From: Polycladomyces zharkentensis
GTDB taxonomy: Bacteria; Bacillota; Bacilli; Thermoactinomycetales; JIR-001
Length of the DNA stretch: 64,000 bases
Direction of reading: 5' to 3'
Assembly (NCBI RefSeq): GCF_016938855.1
Contig: NZ_JAFHAP010000004.1
Location: forward strand, 1 to 64,000
Part shown: positions 8,376 to 17,982 of the stretch, in pieces
Layout of the letters: each line of letters begins with the position of its first letter
Position numbering within the stretch: position 1 is the stretch's first letter
Program-made: the position numbers and the translations under genes
The notes under the pieces: model-generated
Told to the model about the DNA's origin: nothing
What the model saw: the letters and a program-made list of their open reading frames with translations, nothing else
Databases searched by the model: none

Positions 8376-11300
8376 TTACGCGTGGGTGGCAGCCACCTCC
8401 ACCTGCTCTTCGAAGTCCTCCAGCTTGACAGACACCAATTTGGATACCCCGGATTCCTCCATCGTGATGCCGTAGAGGACATCGGCCCCTTCCATCGTCA
8501 ATTTCCGGTGGGTGATGACGATGAACTGGGTGTTTTGGGAAAACTCCCGCAAATAGCGGGCAAAGCGGGCCACGTTGGCATCATCCAGCGCTGCGTCCAC
8601 CTCATCCAACACGCAAAACGGTACCGGTTTCACGCGAATCACGGCAAACAGCAGCGCGATGGCGGTCAATGCCCGTTCCCCGCCGGAGAGCAAGCCCAGG
8701 TTTTGCAGCTTTTTGCCCGGAGGCTGGGCCATGATCTCGATGCCGGTCTCCAGCAGGTTGTCCGGATCGGTCAGGTGAAGATCCGCCCGCCCGCCCCCAA
8801 ACATTTTAACAAATACGTCCCGGAATTCGGTACGGATCGCTTCAAAACTTTCCAGGAACCGGCGGGACATCTCCGACTCGATGTTGCGGATGACTTCGTA
8901 GAGCGTGTTTTTCGCTTCAATCAGGTCATTTTGCTGCTGCTCCAGAAATTCGAGGCGTTCCGTCAGCCGTTTGTGCTCTTCGATCGCCCCGAGATTCACC
9001 TCACCCAAGGAGGCGATTTTTTGTTTGAGCGATCGCACCTCCCGCTCCGCTTGGGCCGGATCTTCCGGAACGGGGAACCGTTCGCGGGCCAGTTCAAAGC
9101 TCATCTCGTATTCTTCCGCCAATTTCTCCAGCAAGTGATTCAATTCCACGTCCATCCGGTTGACCTTGATTTCCTGTTGCCGGAGCTGATCCTCCTGTTT
9201 GCGCAGGGATTGTTGCACATCCCGCAGCTCCTGCTCCAGTTCCTCCCTTTGACGGTACCATTCGTCCCGTTTTTTGCGGGCTTCATCCAACCGGGCTTGC
9301 GTCTCGGATTTGACCGTGCGCAGTTCACCGCTTGACGCTTCCAGCTGTTCCGCTTCGCTCCGGTTGCGTTCCAACTCCGCCTCCAGTTCTTCCTGCTGTT
9401 CCATCGACGATCGAAGTTGTTCATCCAACCGTACCAACTCTTCCCGAACACGCGCCCCGTTGGTCTTCAGGTGTTCCCTTTCCTGGGTCAATCGGGCCAC
9501 ATTCACTTTCCATTCCGTGATCATCCGACCTACTTCGTCTTTTTCCGTTGCTTCCCGACGGACTTCCGCCTCCAACCCTGCGATGGCGGATTGGCATTTC
9601 TCCGCTTCCTGCCGAAGTACGGCAAGCCGATCGGCTTGTTCCGTTTGCATCCGACCGATTTCGACCAATTCCGCATCCGTTTTTTCCCGCTCTTCGCGTA
9701 CCACACGCAATCGCTCGGCGACCGACCGGTGTTCCACTGCTTTTTCCCGTTCGGATGCGTGCAGTTCCTGTTTGCGGGCGCGGTGTTCCTCCCCTTGGCG
9801 GCGCAATTGTTCCAACATTTGCTCCCAAGCCTGTTGACGATCCGTCAATGCGTCCACCCGTTCCCGGATGTCGCGCCATTCACGTTCCGCTTCCCTCAGA
9901 CGGGTTTCCAATTCTTCCAACTGACGGGTGCGTCCCAACAAGTTGACCTTGGATTTTTGCCGGCTGCCACCGGTCATCGACCCACCCGGGTTGACAACGT
10001 CGCCGTCCAATGTGACCACCCGGTAACGGTAGCCCAATTGACGAGCGATCGCATTGGCCTTCTCCAGGGTCCGGGTGACCACCACTTGTCCCAACAGATT
10101 TTCCACAACCGAACGGTATCGATCATCCGTTTTGACGAGATCGGCCGCGATCCCGACAAATCCGTCCACATTGCGCAAACGGTCTGCCTCATGGGCGGGG
10201 AAACGGCGCGGTTGGATGACGTTCATCGGGAGGAACGTGGCGCGCCCCAAACTGTTTTCCTTCAGGAAGCGAATCCCCTTGCGGCCATCCTCTTCCGTGT
10301 CGACGACCAAATGCTGCAGGGCGCCGCCCAGTGCCGTTTCCATCGCGGCTTCATATTCCGCGGGTACCTGAATCAATTGGGCCACTGCGCCATGAATGCC
10401 CTTCAGTGCCGCATGGCCGCGATCCCGGGCTTTCAACAGTTCTTTGACGCCTTGAAAAAAGCCGGCGTGCTCGGCTTCCATCTCCTTGACGATCTCATGA
10501 CGCGAACGGAGGGCATCCACTTGCTGTTCCGCTTGACGGAGCCGTTTGACCATTTCGGCCAGTTCAGCTTCTCCCGCCTTTTTCTCCTCCAATGTGCGCC
10601 GATACTGATCGGCCGCTGTTTCCAACATCTGTTCCACTTCGGCTGTTTCACGCCGGAGCTGTTCCATCCGCTCAGCCAACGACCGCTCCGTCGCAGCCAA
10701 CTGTTGTTCCTGCTCGGCCAATTCTTCCAGCCGACGTTCGGTTTGCTCCCGCCGATCCGTCAAGTGACGTTCTTCGCTTTGCAAGGCGGTTATCTCATTG
10801 GTCAATTCCCGGTAACGGTCACGAAGCCGCTCCAGTTCCACTGCGCGGTCGTCCCCTGTTGCCGCCAGCCGGGCTTCGGCTTCACGAAGACGGGCTTCAG
10901 CCTCCGCCAATTCGGTTTCTTTCTCCCGCAGGCGCTCGTCGTTGACGGACTGCTCCTCACGCAGACGGGCCATGGCTGACTGGAGTTCCCCAATGCGTGC
11001 GACCGTTTGGGCGTATGCCGCTTCCTGGTTCCGAATCCGCTCCAGCAGAACCTCTCTTCGCCCCTCCGCTTTTTCCAGTTCTTCACTCACCTGCAACAGT
11101 CGGGTTTGGAGCGCTTCCATCTCTTGCTCATGACGGCTGATCTCCCAACGCAGAGATTCCAGTTTGGCTTCACGTTGGCTGACTTCGGCGGCCAGATCCA
11201 CCTGTCCTGCAGAGAACGACTCCACTTGCTTGGTCGCTTCCTGCCAAGCTTGGTGCAATGTTTCTATCTTATGTACATACAAACCGATTTCCTTTTGTTC

Positions 11301-11966
11301 CAATTGCGCGCGCCACTCTTTGTACTGTGTCGCTTTCTCCGCCTGCTCCGCCAATGGGGCAACCTGATCCTTCAGCTCCAGAACCAAATCGTTGAGCCGG
11401 GCCAGGTTTTGTTCGGTGGCGTCCAGTTTTTTTTCCGCTTCCTTCTTCCTTGATTTGTATTTGACGATCCCTGCCGCTTCCTCAAATATGGCACGCCGAT
11501 CTTCCGATTTGGTGCTCAGGATGTCGTCGATGCGCCCTTGACCGATCATGGAGTAGGCTTCCTTGCCGATCCCGGTATCCATGAACAACTCGGTAATATC
11601 CTTCAAACGGCAGGGTTGCCTGTTGAGCAGATATTCGCTCTCTCCGGAGCGATAGACACGACGGGTAACCGTCACTTCCGAATAATCGAGGTTCAACTTT
11701 TTGTCCGCGTTGTCGAACGTGATGGAGACTTCGCAGAACCCGACCGGCTTGCGCGAATCGCTTCCTGCGAAAATCACGTCCTCCATCTTGGACCCCCGGA
11801 GCGATTTGGCGCTTTGTTCTCCAAGCACCCAGCGAATACCGTCGGTCACGTTACTTTTGCCGCTTCCGTTGGGACCGACCACGGCGGTGATGCCGGGGAC
11901 GAATTCCAGTTCGGTCTTATCCGCGAACGACTTGAACCCCATCATCTCCAACCGCTTGAGATGCAC
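8376..11966 (-). CDS. smc: Chromosome segregation ATPase Smc
   Basis: SMC protein that works with ScpA and ScpB to organise and segregate the chromosome. The 1196-residue protein has Walker A GPNGSGKSN near residue 32, a first coiled coil (about 170-500), a hinge (about 510-670, with GG motifs GGALQHLVVD and NPGGSMTGGS), a second coiled coil, then signature LSGGERALTAIAL and Walker B FCVLDEVDAALDD. The start is GTG 11966, with AAAGGAGG seven bases upstream. The frame is open to 12047 but that extension lacks an SD. The gene lies directly upstream of ftsY. Confidence 0.97.
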   Translation of the reverse strand: MHLKRLEMMGFKSFADKTELEFVPGITAVVGPNGSGKSNVTDGIRWVLGEQSAKSLRGSKMEDVIFAGSDSRKPVGFCEVSITFDNADKKLNLDYSEVTVTRRVYRSGESEYLLNRQPCRLKDITELFMDTGIGKEAYSMIGQGRIDDILSTKSEDRRAIFEEAAGIVKYKSRKKEAEKKLDATEQNLARLNDLVLELKDQVAPLAEQAEKATQYKEWRAQLEQKEIGLYVHKIETLHQAWQEATKQVESFSAGQVDLAAEVSQREAKLESLRWEISRHEQEMEALQTRLLQVSEELEKAEGRREVLLERIRNQEAAYAQTVARIGELQSAMARLREEQSVNDERLREKETELAEAEARLREAEARLAATGDDRAVELERLRDRYRELTNEITALQSEERHLTDRREQTERRLEELAEQEQQLAATERSLAERMEQLRRETAEVEQMLETAADQYRRTLEEKKAGEAELAEMVKRLRQAEQQVDALRSRHEIVKEMEAEHAGFFQGVKELLKARDRGHAALKGIHGAVAQLIQVPAEYEAAMETALGGALQHLVVDTEEDGRKGIRFLKENSLGRATFLPMNVIQPRRFPAHEADRLRNVDGFVGIAADLVKTDDRYRSVVENLLGQVVVTRTLEKANAIARQLGYRYRVVTLDGDVVNPGGSMTGGSRQKSKVNLLGRTRQLEELETRLREAEREWRDIRERVDALTDRQQAWEQMLEQLRRQGEEHRARKQELHASEREKAVEHRSVAERLRVVREEREKTDAELVEIGRMQTEQADRLAVLRQEAEKCQSAIAGLEAEVRREATEKDEVGRMITEWKVNVARLTQEREHLKTNGARVREELVRLDEQLRSSMEQQEELEAELERNRSEAEQLEASSGELRTVKSETQARLDEARKKRDEWYRQREELEQELRDVQQSLRKQEDQLRQQEIKVNRMDVELNHLLEKLAEEYEMSFELARERFPVPEDPAQAEREVRSLKQKIASLGEVNLGAIEEHKRLTERLEFLEQQQNDLIEAKNTLYEVIRNIESEMSRRFLESFEAIRTEFRDVFVKMFGGGRADLHLTDPDNLLETGIEIMAQPPGKKLQNLGLLSGGERALTAIALLFAVIRVKPVPFCVLDEVDAALDDANVARFARYLREFSQNTQFIVITHRKLTMEGADVLYGITMEESGVSKLVSVKLEDFEEQVEVAATHA

Positions 11967-12199
11967 GTTCCAGCCTCCTTTCGCTCGGGTTTCACTGTCT
12001 GGACGTATTTGCCCGGCCACCGATTCCATCATGGTGTCATGATCCAATGGTCCGGGTACGCCTTTCCGTCTCGCTGTTCACCGGAAAAAGACCACCCTTT
12101 TCACCATGAAAGGCAACCGGATCAGCCGGGCAAACGGTGTTTATCCGAACTGTACTATTTTACCACATAACAGGTATACCGGGAACCAAGATGCAAAGG

Positions 12200-12217
12200 T
12201 TACAAATCGATTTGTAA
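12200..12217. promoter_or_regulatory. Perfect 18-bp palindrome upstream of smc
   Basis: TTACAAATCGATTTGTAA reads the same on both strands. It lies between the csaA stop and the smc start, about 235 bases before smc. No T-tract follows on the minus strand, so a protein-binding operator is more likely than a terminator. No regulator is assigned. Confidence 0.45.
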
Positions 12218-12261
12218 AAGTTCTTTTTCAACTGTTCGTTCTTTCCTGCCTTCGCCAAGCT

Positions 12262-12594
12262 TCACAAAACACGCTTCCCCGGCGGTACCTCCCGGTCGGG
12301 ACGAATCAGCGCCACCTCTCCGTCATCCAATACCACTCCGAGTACCAACACTTCTGAGATGAAATTGGCTACTTGGCGGGGCGGAAAGTTGGTGACGGCG
12401 ATCACCTGTGTGCCGACGAGCGTGTCGGTTTCATACAGCTTCGTGATTTGGGCGCTGCTTTTCTTCACGCCCAACGGCTCCCCGAAATCGATCCACAGAC
12501 GGTATGCCGGTTTACGCGCCTCCGGGAACGATTCCGCCCGCACAATCCGTCCCACTCTCATCTCGATCCGTTCGAAATCGGCGTAGGTAACCAT
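12262..12594 (-). CDS. csaA: CsaA, tRNA-binding-fold chaperone-like protein
   Basis: A 110-residue protein with the OB-fold tRNA-binding domain seen in the C-terminus of MetRS and in CsaA. Conserved blocks are FERIEMRVGRIV (residues 8-19), LWIDFG, KKSSAQIT and VIAVTNFPPRQV. B. subtilis CsaA has been linked to protein export and shows chaperone activity. ATG 12594 has AAAAGGAG upstream. It is not part of the usual rnc-smc neighbourhood of B. subtilis, so the gene has been moved or inserted here. Confidence 0.93.
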   Translation of the reverse strand: MVTYADFERIEMRVGRIVRAESFPEARKPAYRLWIDFGEPLGVKKSSAQITKLYETDTLVGTQVIAVTNFPPRQVANFISEVLVLGVVLDDGEVALIRPDREVPPGKRVL

Positions 12595-12652
12595 CGGGTC
12601 ACTCCTTTTCGGGGGCTGTGAAACATCAATGCCTGAAACACAGCGGCGGCGA

Positions 12653-13258
12653 TCACCGCATCGTTCCCCCCGCTGCTATGGTTGTCTTACGCCACACTTG
12701 CTCAAAGCATCCGGGGTAATCGATCACGCCACCTTCTGCGTCAACACGAAGCTCAGCGGCGAATCCGGTGTCCAATCCCTCATACCGGTATACGGCCTCG
12801 TCCGCTGTACGTGCGATGCATGTATAGCGCTGGGAAACGGGACGCCAACGAAGGCCGGGAACATCGACATAGGCGACCCGGATCATTTCCGTGTCCGTCG
12901 GATTCAGACCCAATCGGCGTATGGCGATTGTATTGGTAAACGGCGTGATGTTCAAATCCACATCTACGCACCCGTCAAGCACAGGAACGGGCCGACCGAA
13001 AGCATCCCGCCAATGCCCCCTCCCATCCGAGATCAGGCGGATCGGTGCCGAATCCTCCTGGTTTTGCAGACAGACGACCACTTCCCGTGTCCGCCACCAT
13101 TGGTCCGTTTGCACCCAATATTGAAAACGGACCAGCTGATCGCTTTCCAACCATACCCCCACGCCGTCTGCGAGCCAACCGTCCTGTTTTTCCTGCAGTG
13201 TAACTTGCTCGTAACCGCCGCTGTCCAATCTTTTCCACATCCAATGGTGGGTTTGCAC
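12653..13258 (-). CDS. Putative glycolipid-binding domain protein
   Basis: A 201-residue soluble protein resembling the putative glycolipid-binding family (PF06475). The recognisable stretch is the aspartate-rich CVDVDLNITPFTNTIAIRRL followed by LGL, plus many Trp residues in the N-terminal half (W6, W8, W28 and others) suited to a lipid- or sugar-binding barrel. No signal peptide or catalytic motif is visible. The start is GTG 13258 with AGGGGGG seven bases upstream. It is sandwiched between csaA and a small membrane gene. The molecular role is unknown; the family assignment comes from motif memory only. Confidence 0.7.
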   Translation of the reverse strand: MQTHHWMWKRLDSGGYEQVTLQEKQDGWLADGVGVWLESDQLVRFQYWVQTDQWWRTREVVVCLQNQEDSAPIRLISDGRGHWRDAFGRPVPVLDGCVDVDLNITPFTNTIAIRRLGLNPTDTEMIRVAYVDVPGLRWRPVSQRYTCIARTADEAVYRYEGLDTGFAAELRVDAEGGVIDYPGCFEQVWRKTTIAAGGTMR

Positions 13259-13270
13259 TGGTGATCCCCC

Positions 13271-13465
13271 CTATTTCTGTATATCGGTTCGGGATGCCGT
13301 CTCCTGTTCCGCCAACCTCTCCAAAGCCGCTGCCGCGGTTTGCAAGGCACGCATGATCTTCCATAGCGAAACCATGACCACCACATATGTGGTCAAAGTG
13401 ATGAACGGAAGTATGATACCGAACAATCCCATCCCCAACATCATGGAATCATGGAATAACTCCAT
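13271..13465 (-). CDS. Small single-pass membrane protein, unknown
   Basis: A 64-residue protein with a hydrophobic segment at about residues 8-34 (LGMGLFGIILPFITLTTYVV and onward) followed by a short basic stretch and an amphipathic helix rich in Ala and Glu (residues 37-58). I do not recognise a family. ATG 13465 is preferred over two earlier in-frame ATGs because GGGGAGG lies six bases before it and inside the longer reading. It ends 12 bases before the glycolipid-binding gene, so the two are probably co-transcribed. Confidence 0.65.
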   Translation of the reverse strand: MELFHDSMMLGMGLFGIILPFITLTTYVVVMVSLWKIMRALQTAAAALERLAEQETASRTDIQK

Positions 13466-13546
13466 CCCCATCCTCCCCTTTCGCATGATCCCTTACCATT
13501 TTCGACAACTTTATGATCGAACCTCCCATTTTCTGCAAAAAGAAAA

Positions 13547-13602
13547 TCCCATCGGCAATGTCGATGGGAAAAATCCACCGGAGCCATCATGATCCGCTCC
13601 GG
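13547..13602 (-). terminator. Tandem hairpin terminator after rnc
   Basis: Two hairpins follow rnc on the minus strand: CCGGAGC/GCTCCGG (13578-13602), then TCCCATCG/CGATGGGA (13547-13569). The second is followed by TTTTCTTTTT, a good intrinsic terminator. It separates the lipid/rnc operon from the small membrane gene and csaA. Confidence 0.85.
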
Positions 13603-13617
13603 CTTTCCATTTCCCCG

Positions 13618-14343
13618 TCAACGTTGCCGATGGGAGTCTGCGATGTCGTGACCCGGGCCTTGTTCCCAATTCTGCAAGGCTTCAAAGGCCGCACGCTGTT
13701 CCGCTTCCTTTTTGGAACGGCCGCTGCCTCTGCCCAGCCGTTTTCCCTCCAGCCACACCTCGGCCACGAAATGGCGGTCATGGGCCGGTCCCTGAATATC
13801 CACGATTTGATATTCCAACGGTCCCATTCGTTCCTGTTGCACGATCTCCTGCAATTGGCTCTTGGCATCCGTCACTTGGGACAGCCATTTTTCATCAATG
13901 CGGGGAAAGATTACCGCATGCAGGAATTGTTTGACACGGTCCAAGCCTTGATCCAGGTACAGCGCACCGACAAACGCTTCAAACACGTCAGCCAGCAAGG
14001 CCGGACGTGTCCGGCCCCCGGTCATCTCTTCCCCTTTGCCAAGACGGACGTATTGACCGAAATCGAGTTCCTGTGCAAAAGCGGCCAATGACGGTTCACA
14101 CACGACGCGGGCCCGCGTCCGGGTCAAATCTCCTTCGCTCATGTCGGGAAACCGGTGAAACAAGAACTCCGAAACCGCCAGTTCCAACACGGCGTCCCCC
14201 AGAAATTCCAGCCGTTCGTTGTCTTCGTGAAAATCGCTTCCCTTTCTCTCATGGGCAAACGACGTATGGGTGAACGCCTGCTGAAACAAACGGCGGTTCC
14301 GAAAAGGGAAGCCGACTTTTCGCTCCAGATCGGTCAAATCCAT
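13618..14343 (-). CDS. rnc: Ribonuclease III
   Basis: Double-strand-specific endoribonuclease for rRNA maturation and mRNA turnover. The 241-residue protein has the catalytic signature [12 protein letters not shown] (residues 42-53, with acidic Glu46 and Asp50), a second acidic cluster in [14 protein letters not shown], and a C-terminal double-stranded RNA-binding domain (about 165-235, ending near [12 protein letters not shown]). ATG 14343 has AGGTGGTG upstream. It follows fabF by 21 bases, the usual acpP/fab-rnc-smc order. Confidence 0.97.
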   Translation of the reverse strand: MDLTDLERKVGFPFRNRRLFQQAFTHTSFAHERKGSDFHEDNERLEFLGDAVLELAVSEFLFHRFPDMSEGDLTRTRARVVCEPSLAAFAQELDFGQYVRLGKGEEMTGGRTRPALLADVFEAFVGALYLDQGLDRVKQFLHAVIFPRIDEKWLSQVTDAKSQLQEIVQQERMGPLEYQIVDIQGPAHDRHFVAEVWLEGKRLGRGSGRSKKEAEQRAAFEALQNWEQGPGHDIADSHRQR

Positions 14344-14364
14344 CCGTCTTTCACCACCTGGTCA

Positions 14365-15609
14365 TTACGCATCCTCATACGTTTTCAACACGATCGTCGC
14401 ATTGTGACCGCCAAATCCGAGCGAGTTGGACAAAGCGGCTCTGATGCGCGCACGGCGGGCTTCATTGGGGACGTAATCCAGATCGCATTCCGGATCCGGT
14501 GTTTCATAGTTGATCGTCGGCGGAATGATTTGCTCTTTCAACGTCATCGCCGTCGCCACCGCTTCGACGCCGCCTGCGGCCCCGAGCAGATGTCCGATCA
14601 TCGACTTGTTGGAGCTGATGGCCAACTGGTTGGCATGGTCGCCAAACGCCTTTTTGATGGCCATGGTTTCAAATTTGTCGTTGAGATCGGTCGACGTACC
14701 GTGCGCATTGATGTAGTCGATGTCTTCCGGTTTCAGTCCGGCATCCCGGATCGCGTGTGCCATGGAACGGGCCGCCCCTTCCCCTTCCGGTGCGGGGGCA
14801 GTCAGGTGATAGGCATCACCGCTCATGCCGTAACCCACGATTTCAGCGATGATGTTGGCGCCCCGTTTTTTCGCATGCTCCAGTTCCTCCAGAATCAGCA
14901 CACCCGCTCCTTCGCCCATGACGAACCCGTCCCGGTCTTTGTCAAACGGACGGCTCGCCTTTTCCGGCTCGTCATTGCGCGTGGACATCGCACGTGCCGC
15001 ACAAAATCCGGCAAATGCGAGCGGACGGATCGTCGCTTCCGCCCCGCCGGCAATCATCACGTCGGCATCCCCATGCTGGATGATCCGAAACGCGTCCCCG
15101 ATGGAGTGCGTACCGGAGGCACAAGCGGACACAGATGTGCTGTTGGGCCCTTTGGCGCCGGTGAGGATCGATACCTGACCCGCCGCCATGTTGGAGATCA
15201 TCATCGGGATGAAGAACGGGCTCACCCGGTTCGGTCCGCGATTCAACAACACTTGGTACTGTTCTTCCCAAGTGGCCAGACCGCCGATCCCCGAGCCGAT
15301 ATACACACCAACGCGATTCACGTCCACCTGATTCATGTCCAATCCGGCATGTTCCAATGCTTGACGGGCAGCGGCTACGGCAAACTGGACAAAACGGTCC
15401 ATGCGCCGCGCCTCTTTTCGGTCCATGTAATCCAACGGGTCGAAGTTTTTGACTTCCGCCGCGATGCGCGTGGGAAAGTCGCTCGCATCAAACTGGGTCA
15501 CTGGACCCACGCCGGATTTTCCGGCGATCAAGTTGTTCCAAAACGTCGACAAGTCGTTGCCGATCGGCGAAATGACCCCCAAGCCGCTGATCACCACTCG
15601 TCGGCTCAT
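14365..15609 (-). CDS. fabF: Beta-ketoacyl-ACP synthase II
   Basis: Condenses malonyl-ACP with acyl-ACP in chain elongation. The 414-residue thiolase-fold enzyme carries the Cys-His-His triad: Cys163 (SACASGTHS), His303 ([11 protein letters not shown]) and His340 ([12 protein letters not shown]). Length is typical. ATG 15609 has AAAGGCGGTG upstream. In B. subtilis fabF lies elsewhere with fabHA; here it sits after acpP, with a 311-base hairpin-containing gap between them. Confidence 0.97.
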   Translation of the reverse strand: MSRRVVISGLGVISPIGNDLSTFWNNLIAGKSGVGPVTQFDASDFPTRIAAEVKNFDPLDYMDRKEARRMDRFVQFAVAAARQALEHAGLDMNQVDVNRVGVYIGSGIGGLATWEEQYQVLLNRGPNRVSPFFIPMMISNMAAGQVSILTGAKGPNSTSVSACASGTHSIGDAFRIIQHGDADVMIAGGAEATIRPLAFAGFCAARAMSTRNDEPEKASRPFDKDRDGFVMGEGAGVLILEELEHAKKRGANIIAEIVGYGMSGDAYHLTAPAPEGEGAARSMAHAIRDAGLKPEDIDYINAHGTSTDLNDKFETMAIKKAFGDHANQLAISSNKSMIGHLLGAAGGVEAVATAMTLKEQIIPPTINYETPDPECDLDYVPNEARRARIRAALSNSLGFGGHNATIVLKTYEDA

Positions 15610-15892
15610 GATTCCACCGCCTTTTCCAACAACTGATCTATGTGAAGGATGAAGTCCGGTATCCCGAGACGCTGACAAAACGGTAGAGCCACGACTTTCT
15701 CGACTCTTTCAGTTGCTACGGAGCGGAGACGGGAAATTGGCGCCCGCGGACTTTGTCAACAACCGAGGATACCGTTGGGCATCCTGTCGATTTCTAACAG
15801 GGGATGGGCGCGTTTTCCCGCCGTGAGCCACCGGATTGCGGACATTCGGCCGGGAAAACGCCACCCGCTCAGGTCGAGATATCAATAACCTG
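15610..15892. repeat. Noncoding spacer with repeat and long inverted repeat
   Basis: No gene is seen between fabF and acpP. The spacer holds a 53-bp repeat copy (15712-15764) that recurs near 59089-59142 on the opposite strand, and an inverted repeat with 11-bp perfect arms GCGTTTTCCCG at 15810-15820 and 15851-15861. No SD-led frame was found. Confidence 0.55.
15712..15764 (+). repeat. Dispersed repeat, copy 1
   Basis: A 53-bp stretch ending in GGACTTTGTCAACAACC that recurs on the opposite strand at 59089-59142. Both copies are in gene-free spacers. No open frame or transposase is attached. Confidence 0.65.
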
Positions 15893-15918
15893 AAAGTCCC
15901 GTTATGTAACGGGACTTT
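15893..15918 (-). terminator. Hairpin after acpP
   Basis: Perfect 12-bp stem AAAGTCCCGTTA/TAACGGGACTTT with a two-base loop, two bases past the acpP stop. The downstream T-tract is short (CTTTC), so it may act as an attenuator or 3' stabiliser rather than a full stop, which would leave fabF partly expressed. Confidence 0.7.
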
Positions 15919-15920
15919 GA

Positions 15921-16154
15921 TTATTTGTGGGACTCGATGTACGCGATGATATCCCCCACCGTGGAGATTTTTTCAGCTTCTTCATCCGAAATCTCCATTT
16001 CAAACTCATCTTCCAGCTCCAGAACCAAATCCATCACATCAAGGGAGTCAGCTCCCAGATCTTCCTTGATCGAGGCTTCCGGAGTCACTTCGGAAGGATC
16101 GACGTTGAGCTTGTCTACAATGATGCGCTTCACGCGCTCCAACGTATCTGCCAT
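15921..16154 (-). CDS. acpP: Acyl carrier protein
   Basis: Carries fatty acyl chains on a phosphopantetheine arm. The 77-residue acidic protein has the attachment motif [11 protein letters not shown] with Ser37 and the usual helical layout. Start ATG 16154 (MADTLERV) is chosen because AGGGAGGTG is six bases upstream; an in-frame GTG at 16163 overlaps that SD. It is located between fabG and fabF in the FapR-controlled lipid block. Confidence 0.97.
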   Translation of the reverse strand: MADTLERVKRIIVDKLNVDPSEVTPEASIKEDLGADSLDVMDLVLELEDEFEMEISDEEAEKISTVGDIIAYIESHK

Positions 16155-16275
16155 CTTGTTCACCTCCCTTTCGTATTATACGAAAAGTGCCATCAAAAGA
16201 CTAGCAATCCAAAACGATGAGCAACGCCCGTCGGAGATCCGACCATTTGCGTCGGCCCACCGTGGATTCCCGATG

Positions 16276-17019
16276 TCAGTACGTCACCATGCCGCCGTCC
16301 ACATTCAGGGTTTGTCCCGTGATGTAGGCGGCGTCATCGGATGCCAAAAACGCAACCGCACCGGCCACGTCCTCGGCGGAACCGAAACGGCCCAACGGGA
16401 TTTGGCTGAGCATCTGCTCCCTGGTCTCTTCTCCCAGGACGGCCGTCATGTCGGTTTCGATAAATCCCGGCGCGATGGCGTTCACGGTGATGCCCCTGCT
16501 GGCCAGTTCGCGCGCCGCCGTTTTGGTCAAGCCGATCACACCGGCTTTGGCGGCCACGTAGTTGGCCTGCCCCGGGTTTCCGATCAAGCCTACCACCGAG
16601 CTGATATTGATGATGCGGCCGAAGCGCTGTTTCATCATTTGGCGGGTAACCGCCTTGGTGCACAGGAACACCCCTTTGAGGTTGGTGCTGAGCACCGCGT
16701 CCCAATCTTCTTCTTTCAACCGAAGAAGGAGATTGTCACGGGTGATTCCTGCGTTGTTTACCAGAATATCGATCCGGCCAAACGCCTCGATCACTTGTTT
16801 CACCATGGCGTCCACTTGATCCGCCTGGGAAACATCCGCCTGGATCGCCACGGATCGACGACCCATCTCCTGAATCTCGCCGACAACGGCTTCCGCCTTT
16901 TCGCGATTGCCGGCAAACACGACGGCTACATCGGCACCCTCCCGGGCCAATCGGAGTGAAACGGCCCGCCCGATACCACGCGAACCGCCGGTGACGATTG
17001 CCACTTTACCGGTTAACAT
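16276..17019 (-). CDS. fabG: 3-oxoacyl-ACP reductase
   Basis: NADPH-dependent reductase of the elongation cycle. The 247-residue short-chain dehydrogenase has the cofactor loop [10 protein letters not shown] (10-19), NNAG (88-91), catalytic Ser141, Tyr154 and Lys158 in the [11 protein letters not shown] context, and a C-terminal GGMVTY. It begins 24 bases after the fabD stop. Confidence 0.97.
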   Translation of the reverse strand: MLTGKVAIVTGGSRGIGRAVSLRLAREGADVAVVFAGNREKAEAVVGEIQEMGRRSVAIQADVSQADQVDAMVKQVIEAFGRIDILVNNAGITRDNLLLRLKEEDWDAVLSTNLKGVFLCTKAVTRQMMKQRFGRIINISSVVGLIGNPGQANYVAAKAGVIGLTKTAARELASRGITVNAIAPGFIETDMTAVLGEETREQMLSQIPLGRFGSAEDVAGAVAFLASDDAAYITGQTLNVDGGMVTY

Positions 17020-17043
17020 ACGTGAGCCTCCTTCGGTTCATCG

Positions 17044-17982
17044 TCATTTTCGCAACATGTCCAATGCCGTTTGCAACGTTTCCACGTCCTGTACCGAAAC
17101 AGCGGTCACTTTGCGCTCCACTTTGCGCACCAATCCGGTCAACACGGTACCCGGCCCGATCTCCACGAACGTGTCCACTCCCTGATTCAACATCCAGCGG
17201 ACACTATCCTCCCACAAAACTGGGCTGGCCACTTGTTCCACCAGCGAACGGCGGATCTCCTCCGCATCTTGGACCGGGGAAGCCGAGACGTTGGCCACGA
17301 CCGGCACGCGTGCATCCCGGACGGTGACGGTGTCCAGAACGTCTTTCAACCGTTCGGCCGCCGGTTGCATCAGGGGCGAATGGAAAGGGCCGCTGACGGC
17401 GAGCGGAATCACTCGACGCGCCCCGGCGGCTTTGGCTTTTTCGCCCGCTTCCTCGACAGCGTCACGATGGCCGGAAATGACAATCTGTCCGGGGCAGTTG
17501 TAATTGGCCGCCACCACCACATGGCCTTCACGCGTCACTTCCCGGCACACCGCATCCAGCGCTTCGCGTTCCAATCCCATTACCGCCGACATCGCCCCTT
17601 GACCGGCAGGAACCGCTTCTTCCATGAACAGTCCGCGCCGATGCACGGTGGCCACCGCATCCGCAAAATCAAGTGACCCTGCGGCGGTCAACGCCGAGTA
17701 TTCCCCCAGGCTGTGTCCCGCCACATAATCAGGCTCGATCCCCGCGTCTGCAAAAACCGTATAGATGGCCATGCTGGTGGTCAAAATGGCCGGTTGCGTG
17801 TTGGCCGTCAGGCGCAACTCCTCTTCAGGACCTTCGAAACAGAGCCGGGACAACGCATAACCGAGCACTTGATCCGCCTGGGCGAAAAGACGCGCCGCCC
17901 GCTCGTCGTGTTCCGCGATGGCCCGACCCATCCCCACGGATTGCGATCCCTGACCGGGGAAGAGAAACGCAATTTTTCCCAT
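17044..17982 (-). CDS. fabD: Malonyl-CoA:ACP transacylase
   Basis: Loads malonate from CoA onto ACP. The 312-residue enzyme has GQGSQ (10-14), the nucleophile Ser91 in GHSLGEYSAL and His201 in SGPFHSPLM. ATG 17982 has AAAGGAG upstream; the frame is open further upstream but without family similarity. It is followed by fabG and preceded by a 288-base gap from fabH. Confidence 0.97.
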   Translation of the reverse strand: MGKIAFLFPGQGSQSVGMGRAIAEHDERAARLFAQADQVLGYALSRLCFEGPEEELRLTANTQPAILTTSMAIYTVFADAGIEPDYVAGHSLGEYSALTAAGSLDFADAVATVHRRGLFMEEAVPAGQGAMSAVMGLEREALDAVCREVTREGHVVVAANYNCPGQIVISGHRDAVEEAGEKAKAAGARRVIPLAVSGPFHSPLMQPAAERLKDVLDTVTVRDARVPVVANVSASPVQDAEEIRRSLVEQVASPVLWEDSVRWMLNQGVDTFVEIGPGTVLTGLVRKVERKVTAVSVQDVETLQTALDMLRK

